Part shown: one piece after another, positions 12,701-24,700 of the stretch
Layout of the letters: each line of letters starts with the position of its first letter
Position numbering within the stretch: the stretch's first letter is position 1
From: Nectonema munidae
Taxonomy: Eukaryota > Nematomorpha > Nectonematoida > Nectonematidae
Length of the DNA: 64,000 nt
Direction of reading: 5' to 3'
NCBI GenBank assembly: GCA_030549495.1
Contig: JAUIRK010000570.1
Location: 1,961,501 to 2,025,500, forward strand
Notes under the pieces: generated by a model
What the model was told of the DNA's origin: nothing
Databases searched by the model: none
The model's input: the letters and a program-made list of their open reading frames with translations, nothing else
Translations under genes and position numbers: made by a program

Positions 12701-15700
12701 TTTTTTCTTTTTTTTCGAAATTCCATTTTTTATAGGCGGAATTAAACAAAAATAACAATCATCAACATGATTTTTTGCACTCTCCATATCATAGGTACAG
12801 CAAAGGGCATTTTTTTTCTTTTTTTATTTAACCACTGTCTTAAATTTGTAGCACAGGTGTTACAACAAATGTGTGGAGCCCAACTTTTATCTTGATCGCC
12901 AATCTGACAACCAAAGTACAAAAAATATGCTTTTTTAACGTTTTTAGTGATCGATCTTTTTTGAGATTCAAAAGTGACTTCACCGCAAATATAGCAAAAA
13001 TTATCTGCTTTATTTAAACAAGAACGCGCCATTAAATTATATTAGCACTGAAATAGAATAAAATAAAATATAATGAAAATATAAAAACTGATTTTACACT
13101 GCTTAATGACATGATTAATGATCAAAGACGGAGGAGATATATTATATGTTATATATATATATACCGATTTAGTAATCACCATGTATTTTTTAAACTAGAG
13201 CTAATCAACTCAAAAGTTTAATAAGTTTTAACTTAAAAATACATTTCAAACAAGTTTTAGCTAGTTTGATCGAGGAAGCAATTATGTTGTTGTTCAGTGT
13301 TACCTATGTTTTCATATTTTTAACATTATTTTGCCATGAATAAATTGCAAAAATTTATTTTTTATACATGTAAGGGAAATTTTCGAAGCCATTTTCCATA
13401 GGGGGGGGGGCTAGGCCCATGAGCCCCCCCCCCCCCCCCTGGATCCGCCATTGTGCGAGGGTATCAAAAAAGTTAATGTTAAAGTTAAAAAAACTTTAAC
13501 AAATATTTCAAATATGCTATATCGAGTGGTGGATGTTCATTTTTTATGAAAATCCATCATCCCTGTCAAAAAAATAATTTAAATATAACAACTCATGTCA
13601 AAATTAACTTTTTTATTAAAATACTTATAAAAAGTTTATACCTATTTTCAAGTATGCTGAATCTAGTGTTGATGTTCATTTTTAATGAAAATTAGTCAAA
13701 TCTGTCAAAAAAATGATTTTGACAGCTCATGTCAAAATTAATTTATTGAAGTCAAACCTCCAATTACTGAACATCTTTGGGACCGACCAAAAATGTTCAC
13801 TAATTGGAGGTGTTCACTAATCAGAAATTATGTTGAAAGATGATAAAACATCAAAATATGTATGAAATTAAGCACAGATTTATTGTTAAGGACATGAAAT
13901 AAAATGTTTATCAGAAAAAAATATGTACACAATCTTTATACACAAAGTGTCAAATAAAAATGTTCATTGTTTGTTGCATTGTGAATAGGAACTCTTGAAT
14001 AAGTCCTTCAATGTAGATTGCTTTAATGACGTAAGTCTGTTTCTGAGTAGCATATCATGCACTGCTGACTGAGTTTGCATAATGATGTCCAAAACTTTAC
14101 TGTCACCAGAAGCTACAGCTATAAGTGTATCCAAAGCTTGTAAGATTGCTGCTTGAGACGGCCTGACTATCTCACTGTTAATGTCCTCAGTTGACTCAAT
14201 ATCACGCTCAGAGTATGAGGAGGAAACGATTTCCTGTTCCCAATCATCAGAATTACCAACATGCACAATTTCATAATGTTCAATATCGCCATATCCTCAG
14301 CAGAGATAGCTTCTGTTTGACTTTGCTTGGCAATGAGATTCACGAGAAGTTGAAGATCATCATTGCTTCTGATCTTTCAAAAAAGAAACCTGAATGCTGA
14401 AAACACTTCTGGATGCAGTTGTGTCACATCTTTCCAGGCTTGAGCGATCCAATAAATAGCATCAAAGACCGTAATGGATTTGACAAAATCACTTGCATTT
14501 GCAGAAGATTCCATGTTGAAGAGAACTTTCTGTAACATTCTTTTTCGATAACCACACTTCACTGCTTTGATAATTCCTTGATCCATTGGTTGGAGCTCAC
14601 TAGTACAGTTTGCTCGAAAGAAGACAACGGTTATGTTTGACATTTCTACTTTAGGATGACTTGGAGAATTGTCGATGAACAAAATAATCTTTCGCTTTTG
14701 GAATTTTATTGACTTGTTGAGGTCATCTTCAAAAAGAAGAGAATTCATCCACCCTTTTTTACTATGTCTCCAGGTCACAGGTAACTTAGACTTATCTTTA
14801 TGCTCGAAACAACGTGGTTTTTCACTTTTGCCGATTACAAGGGGTTTCAATTTATTTGTGCCACTTATGTTTGCACCCTGCAAAAGTGTGAGTCTATCTT
14901 GGGGACTTTGTTGCCATGTGCTAATTCTTGAGACATTAAGAGTGACTTGTCTGGCATGGCTTTAAAGAAGAGTCCTGTTTCGTCGCAGTTGTAGATGTCA
15001 TCAGAACTATAGCTGCTTCCACATTGTTACGATTTCAGCATCAACACCAGCACTTTCACCACACAACTTTTTGAACCTGATGTTATAACGAACGCGGAAC
15101 TTCTCCAACCATCAATTTGATGCTTTGAATTCTGTTCTGCCAAGTTGGTCAGCGAATTTCAGAGCCTGAGCTTGAACCAATGGACCAGATATAGGATAGC
15201 CTTTGGATCTTTTTGCGACAAACCACTGCCACACTTTACTGTTTAGTTCTTCATTTTCACAGATTCGCAGTCTTTTTGTCTCAGGATTGCAGTTTTCTTC
15301 AGCATGCCCTAAAATTTCCCTTTTACGTTTTAGAATATTGTTGACTGCACCGCCAGATATTCCATAAGTTTGAGCAACATTTCTTTGGCTGTTATTTTCT
15401 GCTGTCTTAAAAATTCCTAATTTTTCAGATATTGACAATTTTTTTTTTGGACGCCATGGCCTTTTCAATATTCGAAGATTTGTTTTTGTTTTCCATTGTA
15501 AAATATTTATGCGATTTGAGAATTTTCCTGATTCATATAATTCTGCAACACACAAAGAAACAAATTTTACAAATAGAAAGATAATTAAAATAAATTTATA
15601 ATCAGACACAAAAGATTCAGCCATTCATGAAAGGGACCAGGTGCTGGAGGTGAAAAAATATATTTTGTTAAATTACAAATAGAGGACTGTGGTTTCTTAT

Positions 15701-18700
15701 TGTGTGATATGGCTGAGTGAACAAAATGTATGTTCACTAAATAGAGTGTCATTTGTATTAAAATTTGATATTTGGGACCAAGAAAAATGTTCACTGTTCA
15801 CAGTAGAAAGTGGTTCATTAATCAGAAAAAAGCCTTAAATTTGCAATGTTAAAATATAGGCGAATTTTGGGACCAGGAAAAAAAGTTCACTAACTAGAGG
15901 TATTCACTATTCGGAAGTGTTCACTAACGGAGGTTTGACTACTTATAAAAAGTTTTTCACACATATATACTCCTTTTCAAGTATTCTGAGTTTACTGATG
16001 TTCATTTTTATGAAAATCAATTAAACATGTCAATCAATATCAAATATATAAACTTTAAAATAAATTCTACTTGCAGTATTTTTCTGCTAATTATTTTCTT
16101 AATATATTTAATAAACCAACGTTTGATGTTTAAATTCACTCAAAATATTTCATTTGTCACTGAATTAGGTATATCGATAGAACCGTCATCTTTTTGGCTA
16201 CAAATTCGTTATAGGCTGGTAGTCTCTAAATCAGTTCTTCTATACTCTATACAGTATATAACATTGGTATTCATTCTATGATCTTTTCTTGGTAGCTGTT
16301 TTTTCATTATAAATTTATTTTCACATAACTGATTTAAAGAAAAAAACTTTTTAAAGGATTTATTTTGAAGAGTTTTACCCACTCTCAAAGAATTCTGATT
16401 AAAGAATCTTCTTGATGATCGTTGACGTTTTTTTATCAGTATCTTGTATTTATTACTAGGAACAGATATTCAACCTGAATATGTCAACCACAAACACAGC
16501 TCAAAAGTTTTTTCTGATGAAATCATTCGTGATGTTTATGTTCAATTACAAAAAGTTATCCACCTTCTTCATCTAAAAAACTCTCTTTGACACAAAAAGA
16601 TGGACAAATTCAACTATTCAAAATTTTCAGACCCATCTTAAGAAATAATATAATTGTAACCTTGGATGAACACAACTTCCTAATTCATTGAAACATGGTA
16701 GATTTTCCATTTAGTCAAGATACATACTTCTTTTTTAAAATTTCTTAATCTAAATCTTAAACTTTTGATCACGCCTTTTCTTTTCAATTTGTTTTCAGAT
16801 TGCTTCCTTCTCTCATACCAATCTTAAAAAGTTTTATAATGGTTTTGTTTTTCTTTTTTAAAATAAATATTTCATACTCAACATGATTGAAGAAGGTATT
16901 ATAAGCCAAAATATATTTTTTCTGGGTTTCAGGCACAAATCATTAATGCAATGGACACTTCTAGATATTTTTGCCGTTTAGCCAAAATGGTATACAGTAA
17001 TAAAATAAGCATAGTGGATTTGGTATTAAAAAGGGTATTATATTTAAAATTTTTAAAAATATTTTTGGAGACGGTTTTTAGACATAAACCACAAATTTGA
17101 TTGAAGCTTTCTGATATTTTCAAACTTAAAACTGAGTCCAAAAATTAAATAGCATCGTCAATTTGGTATAAAAAATATATTTAATTTAAATTTGAAAAAT
17201 ATTCCTGGACCAAAACCGCACATTTAATTGAGACTTGCAAATATTTTCAAGCCTTAAATGCGAAAACTGAATTTAGGAATTAAACTAGTATGGTTGTTTT
17301 GGTATGAAAATATATATTTTATGTAAAAATAGAGATAATATTTTTGGAGATAGTTTTCAGACGCAAAGCTCAGATTTTTTTGACTTATAGGTATTTTTAA
17401 ATACTAAATGGGAAAAAACTGAGTCCAGAAATGAAAACAGCATGGCCGATTTAGTATAAAACAAACATTTTATGTAAAATTTGAAGGAATATTTTATTAG
17501 ATATATTTCTCATCATTCAAAATTTTGATTAAAATTTTCTAAAATATAACCTAAATAAAATGTTTAGGGAATGAATTCAAGGAAGAAATTATTGTCATAA
17601 TGAAGGTGTAATGCTACGGAAGTGAAGGAGAAAATAAAAATAATAATTAAGAACTCTGTGCGAACTAACAAATTCGTTATTGAACAATAATATCAGACAT
17701 GAATCTCAAAAAATTTGAAATTGCAACACATATCTGAACAGTATTGGAGGTTTTTCGGTAACTGAATGGATTTACTTTGTGTAGATCACTGCATGTACAG
17801 AAAAACGAAGAAGATAACGACACATGGCAACAAACGCGTATGACAAAGTACCACCATCAACTGGAGCTGGGGTTAAAAAGTTGGTTATGAAGTATTATGA
17901 AACACAAAAAGTAAAGTTAGCAAAATACTTTTCACATGAAGTTCAACATGATCGCTACATGATAAAAATAAGCATTGGTCTTTGGGATTAGTACCAATCT
18001 TTGGCTCTTTAAACAGTAGTAAAATTACTTTTCTGGTTAAACAACGGTTAAAAGATTTCAACTTGGATATAGATAATCATATAGTGGGTGTGACTAGAGA
18101 TGGTGAAATTTGGTAAGGAAAATCAATTCATTCATCAACAGTGTCTTGCACATACTGGTCATTTGACTGTTTGTGATATTATCTTTGAAAAAAACAACTT
18201 AGAGTAGAAAAATCCGAAACACCCGTCATAGAAGAATACGATGTAAATCCGATTCTTGAAGATTGGGATGATTTTAATATTCCTTTAGAACTCGAAGTAG
18301 CAAATGAAGTTGATGAATTTCAAGAAGAAAATAGTTCGGCATCTTTATTCAAACAAAGTAACTACCATGAATTAATTTCAAAAGTTCGTAAAATTTGCAA
18401 AAATTTTAGAAAGTCACCTTTAAAAAATGATTACTTACAAGAAAGTGTTGTGGCAAACATGAATAAAGAGATGAAGTTAATCTTAGATACAAAAACAAAA
18501 TGGAATAGCACCCTTTCAATGATTTTCAGATTTTTTGACCTGAAGAAATACATACTTATTGCTTTGAAAAAGTGTGAAATTCTTGAAATTTTTAATGAGA
18601 ACGAATGGAAGATTTGCAACATCTTATACAAATGCTCAGACCATTTGAAATAGTCATAAAGGGACTTTCTTCAGAAGATGCTACTATTTTAAAGGCAGAA

Positions 18701-21700
18701 AATTCTGTGAAGTTTATATTTAATGAGTTGAAAAATCAAGTCAACGCTAGCTTTGAATTTGAATAAACGCTTGCTAACCGCTATACATCAAGAAGGCTGG
18801 ATAGCACAATTGTGCTAGACAATTATTTAGAAGATCCTGAAAATGCAATATTAAAAGAAAGCTAAACAGCTCAAATTTTTCATTCTCCTACAATTAAAAG
18901 TATAAAAACTTTAGCTGTCAAAATATTTAAGATTGTTTCCGTTAAAAGTAGGTAATCAAGATATGTAACTTATTTCAATTGAAATTGATCAATCTTGTAA
19001 TGTAAATTCCAGCTATTCTGATGAATGCAACTTTAGTAATCCCGACTCGATGCTTGAAAGATATCAAAAAGAAATTTCAAGCAAAAACAAAAAAGTGAAG
19101 CTTTCTCAGGTCGATTTGTGTAAAGAAATGAAATTGTTTAAAGTGACTGGAAAAAGAACTGAAAACCTTGAATTGCTCTATCAGTCTTTGCCAACAATTA
19201 AAGCTACCAGTGTAAAATCTGAAAGGGCTTTTTCTGCTGCTGGATATTTTATTTCCAAACTTCGTTCTCAATTAGCTCCAAAGACATTAGATGCATTATG
19301 CTTTTTGCGTTGTTTTTTAAAAAATAATAAATAAATTTACTTTTACCGTTATCATTGATTTTTACTAACACACAAAAAAAATTGTTGTTTTTTGAAACTC
19401 AAGTTAAAAAAATGCTATAAAAGGTATATATACTAGTTTGTTTTGATCATTTTATGATTTATCAGTAATATACGTTAAATAATATAAAAACGGTAAAAAA
19501 CAGGTAATGATATTTTGAAGACGGTAATTTACCGATAATCAAAAATTCGGTAATGTTTACTCACTAGTTCAGAGGCATACTATATTATTACTACCTGAAA
19601 TAAAAAAAATACCCGACACTTTTGAGAACGAGGGAACATAAATAAAATAAAACAAACTATTCTATCATTTATCGTTATCTTCTTATTTTAAAAGAGACAT
19701 ATTCTCAATTTGCATTATAGTTGACAAGCGCTCAACCAATTCCAAATTTTAAATGCTCCGTAATGTCTAAAATTTTGCAAACCTATTGTCAGGGTTAGGA
19801 TTGTGAAGAACTACTATTAGTGTTAGTATTAGAGTTGTTAGGGTTGAGGTTAGGTTTATTATTAGCTCAATGTGCATACATACATTTACTTACATATATA
19901 TTTCTTGACATTCTCGACACGCCCTTTCCTATTTATTTTCATTAATACACACAGTAACGTAGCCAGAAATTTATATTTGAAGGGGCCAAATGGAGCTCTA
20001 ATATAAATGCTTAACTACTGGCTTTGTCTAAAATTAAAGCATCAAATGCTGCTTATAACAACTCTTCCCTTTGTGTTTATAAGCTTCTTTCTCTACTTGT
20101 GTCCTATTCTTTGTTAAGGTTTTAGATTTTATCATGGTTAATATTTCTTATCTTGGTTTCTAATAGCAAAGAAAGTTTTTTTATTGTAAATTTGCTTTCT
20201 TATTACAGGTAGAAGGTCCATCTTAACAAAGTTAAAAGTTTGATCGTTACAGTCAATGATATCAATAATTTAATCTATATTTTGATTTTATTTGCTTTAT
20301 ATTCTTAGTATAAGCCCATTGTCAAAAATTAATTCATTTTAATTTGTAAATTTCAATTTTTGATGGTGGGGCACGGCCCCAAGTGCCCCATAGCTGGCTG
20401 CGTGGCTGAATACACATCTGACCTAAAAACATCTAGAAACGGGGCGCCCATCTAGGGCGAGCGTGGAGTGAAAATGTGATTTCAACCTTTAATGTGAGTA
20501 CAAGAAGGGTGAAAAAGCGCGCTCTACCAATAATTTTGTTTTTTCCATTATATATCTTTTTCAGGGGTGCACGTCCGGGGCGGCGACGCTCTCCTCCAAT
20601 GTGATTTCAAGGAATTATATATCTTTTTTTATAGTATTTATTAGACTTGTTTGTCTTCTGAGTAGATTTTCCATATTACTTTTCTTGTTTTAAGCTTACG
20701 TCTTAGAATGAATATTTAAAATTTATTTTTTTTTCATTAACGTCCACTTCTTTGTTATAATAATGCGAATTTGAGCTATATTTGATCAGAGGTCGAAATG
20801 TAGCTAATTTTTGAGCGAGGCAAATATTTTTATAGATATAAGATCTCTATAATTTAAAGCCCCTTAGGATTTATTTTGCCCCTCTGAAACTCCTTTAAAA
20901 TATATAAATGTATACACTATCATATATTTTCGGCCCCATTAAAATCAGTTTTGCCCCCCTCCCCCCGTACTTGAAGTGTGCGACGGGGATAATTTAAACA
21001 AACAAGTCTTTTATTCGAGAAATCAGATATATGACATCTTTATACTTAGATATTAGTTTTATTTTATGTTTTAGTTTTTTTATCAAGATTTCTTAGAATT
21101 TGGCAATGTTTTTACACTTTGCTTAAAATTTTTGTTAATAAAACTTAGTACAAATAATTTCATTTTAATGAAATTTATAGCGTATAACTTAGAGATCGAA
21201 TAGCTAATTTATATAAATTTAAAGTTTGTAGAATATTTCTTCCAAAAATTTTAAATCTTCATTTCTATTTATAAGGGCCAAATCTAAATTGACGGCAACA
21301 TACCTGTCAATTCATAGACCCATATCCTTAATAAATTACCAAACAATTTACTTTACTGACTGAATATATGTGTAGGTAGATTATGAAGATTAAATAAGAT
21401 CATTCTTTGTTTTTTGTGGTACTAATCAAGCTTGTTAACATTTCGTTGCTAAAACTTTTAAATTTTAATTTTAGGCAACAATGCATTTCAGTACAGAGTA
21501 ATAAATCCACCCAACTAATTCATTTGATATGAACCAGATTTGTTGACAATTAGTGAGATGAGAGGCAGAGAAAAATCATTTAGCTTCTAATCAATAAATT
21601 TTGTATAGAGGGGTTGTCAAATAATCTACTGTCGGATAAATGAAGTCTGACTGTATTGCAAATGTCTAATACAACTCTTTCCATATGATCTTTAGAAGAG

Positions 21701-24700
21701 AAAGATATTTTTAACCTTCGAACACCAAATATAAAATCGACTCTACCAAAAATTCTGTTTCATAAAGATTTACAAGAGAACATTTTTAGTCATGGTATAA
21801 AACCTTCACTTGGTTAAAGTATAGCACATCTAGCGATAGATTGTGACCATCCGTTTCAATAACTGGTAAATGGCAATAAGGAGGGATAAATAATTATTGT
21901 GTTCCCTTGTTGAGCTTGAAGAGTTGTTCACAAACTTTCTAAAAATTTTCGGCGTAGCCTAAAATCTAAGTATAATTTTTTAACAGCTCGGGGTCTCATT
22001 TAAAAAAAAAATCAACATACAAACACTGTAGTAAAAAATTGACACAATTATTTATTCAAATATTGTCTGAACAATCCAAATCTCAATGAAATGGATGCAT
22101 CTGCTTTGTCTAAACCAGTTTGTCTAAATTTGGCTGTTTTGGCCAATGCAACTCTCATATCATTACTCACTTCCCATCTGTTTCGGGATGTGGTTTCAAT
22201 GGCAAGTAGCATTAAAAACGCTTGCTCACACTCCAATGTACTCTCACATTTCAATCGAAAAATACAATAATTTCTCCGAAGAATTTCTTGGCTAAGATAT
22301 GCTACGTGGTGTTTTATGGCCGCCAGGACATCTTTATTAATGAAAATCTTATTTTCATCAACAAATATGTTCAAAAATGGAGCAAAATTTTTATTGTTAA
22401 AGAAAGCAATTATTCCAGCTTCAATTCAAAAGCTGACATTTTTTTTATTATAATGGACTGCTTTGATCTCTTTTTTCTTGCTGTGCATGTTTAAAGAACA
22501 TATATTCAAATATGTTCACTAAAAATGATAGGAATATACGAAAACAGGCATCAGAAAATTCTACATGCGTCTAGTTTGCTTTGTAGAAATTGCTAGATTT
22601 CTTTCCATAGAATCGCTTGGAAAATTTTTCTTTGGAAAGCCACCTCAGGTTTGAGTGCAGCAAGAGATTTTCAAATCTGAAAACAAACAAGAGCTGACGC
22701 ATTTGCTTTATGAAATACACTGTTTAATGACTTCGTTGAAAACAGATTTCAACTCATCGGGAACTGGGTACCAATTACATCTGGAGATTTTTGTTTAGCC
22801 AGATTCCGACTTAATAGCATGTGCTGTTAAAATTTTTTTATCACTTTGTCAAATGTTTCTCTTGCAATTCTTCTAATGCTGAGTTTCGCAAAATAAAAAA
22901 ATTGTCTACCAGGTTTTTGTCATATACATATTATACGTAAACGCAAGCCTTGGATGAGTTTGTAGCATCCATCGTTTAATCAATCAGAGCAAAAAAAGTT
23001 TAAAATCGAATTCTGAATCAATAAAACTACGCCTGACATGTCATCAGACATCTCTCCTATTAGCCTTCTAACGGTATCGTTTGACAGGAATATATGCTTC
23101 AACTTTACAACTTCAGAACTTCTTAGCACATTCAATATATCTTTATAGAAAGGTAATATCAACTGTTCTGATATCTTGTGGGACTTTTTGACAACAAATA
23201 TTTTTGAAACTTTTCATAACATACTTAATATTTTGCAAAAACATTCCTGTTATTTATCAAACATGAATTTGTACAATCGTTCAGCTAATAGTTTAGTCTA
23301 CCGAACTCGAGTGCCTTAGAAAAGTGGATGCTAACATTTCAGAACATAAAAGACACGTATGTTCCTCTTCCCCACCAGACGTTAACGCAGTAAAACAAAA
23401 TTTAAAATGTGAGTCGTCATATTTCATTTTTTAGCCATTAAGAAAAATGCACACTTACAAATTAAGCCTGAAAAGTAATAAAAGAAAAAAATAGTACTCA
23501 ATTCAAAGACTAACTTATTTATTCTTTTTAAATGTGACTTATTGGCAAAAATGGCAAATGACCCAATATGGGGGCAATATTTTGCAAAAAAGGATTAACT
23601 CAGTGTCCACTTCTCGATCCCCACGGAACTTCTTCGTGGCACGCGGACTCCAGTTTGAAAACCACTGAGCTAGAAGGTTGATGCAATCAGAATTACAAAC
23701 AAGGTAATTTGACCTGATAAAATCAGTGCAGTTGTGATGGCATTGATAGCTTACAGTGAAAGTATAATATCGGTTAATAATGGCGGTGTGTTCATTGGAC
23801 AAAAATTCCCTTATAATAAATTTTTTGAGGATGTGCGCACCTCATCTTTTTATATCGTTAAAAGACTTGTTTCGCTTGTGAGTAGACTTTCCATATTATT
23901 TTACTTGTTTTATGGTTGAGTTTCAGACGCAAATTCTTTTTTAATACATTTTTAAAACTATAAAAAAAACGCCCCTCTCCCCTCCAGTAATTTTAGGGAT
24001 GTGCGCCCGTTGTCTAGATATGCATACACACATACATACAAACGAATATATAGATACATACGACATATCTATTTACATTAGACACCCACCCATACACTAA
24101 AATATTGAAATCTCAAAAAGAGCGGTATAGCCGGATATCTTAAATTAGGAAGTTGCGGATGTTCAATAAAAATAATTTTGAAGCAAGAATGAATGAAAGC
24201 GATATAGAAAATATAATGAAAATCCACAATTCAAATGTCTCAACTACAACCTAACATTTATTACAAAGGTGGCAATCAATTTTTGTATCAATTGTAAGTC
24301 GACTTTCTTTGTTTCAAAAGTCTTTGTCAAGAATCAAAAATTATTAAATAATATAATCTAATAAAAATTAGAGAACTACTAATTTTTAGTATGCAAAAAT
24401 GATTTTAGTTAGTGTCTGAATATAATACTTATAGTGAGAAAAAGTTTCTTTTTCTATCAAAAAGGTGAGGACAGGATTTGTTTAATACTTTTACTTCTCT
24501 TTAGATTCTCCTCCTGAATATTTCTGAAAATTTACTGTTTAATATCATGAATTTATGATATACACTTGTCTTTCACAAACTTTCTCAGACGCGGAACCCT
24601 TTTTGTTTCAAAAATATTTTGGAGAACCCCAATTTCTGATACTTTCATATCGTCTAATTTTTCTATATTTTCATATTGTTTTTTGAGTTTATTATATATT

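Larger units (their letters stand above)
13507..16020. repeat. About 140-bp tandem repeat split by a Tigger insertion
   Basis: Related units begin at 13507 (ttcaaatatgct), 13647 (ttcaagtatgct) and 15976 (ttcaagtattct), each with tgttcattttt and gtcaaaattaa or related words at matching places. The second unit is interrupted at 13750 and resumes at 15940 with cttataaaaag, exactly as the first unit reads at 13624. Removing the Tigger element restores a period of about 138-140 bp. Confidence 0.8.
20440..24012. mobile_element. hAT-like element A (copy 1), carrying a second hAT inside
   Basis: The left end is CGGGGCGCCCATC (one base short of CAGGGGCGCCCATC). The right end on the other strand is CAACGGGCGCACATC. 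The flanks tctagaaa (20432-20439) and tctagata (24013-24020) match at 7 of 8 bases. A second left-type end, CAGGGGTGCACGTCC, lies at 20562 and is followed by the same gtgatttcaa word as the first, so ends are duplicated or a sister copy inserted. A 1.75-kb hAT of another family occupies 21921-23667. Homologous blocks recur at 47330-49345 and 32030-32297. I recognise no transposase in element A itself. Confidence 0.7.

Noticed and set aside
14669-14965. Plus-strand 98-codon frame
   Set aside because: Antisense shadow of the Tigger catalytic domain.
23539-23802. Minus-strand 87-codon frame with WFSNWSPRATKKF
   Set aside because: It spans the terminal inverted repeat of hAT element B and the A/B junction, which are non-coding.
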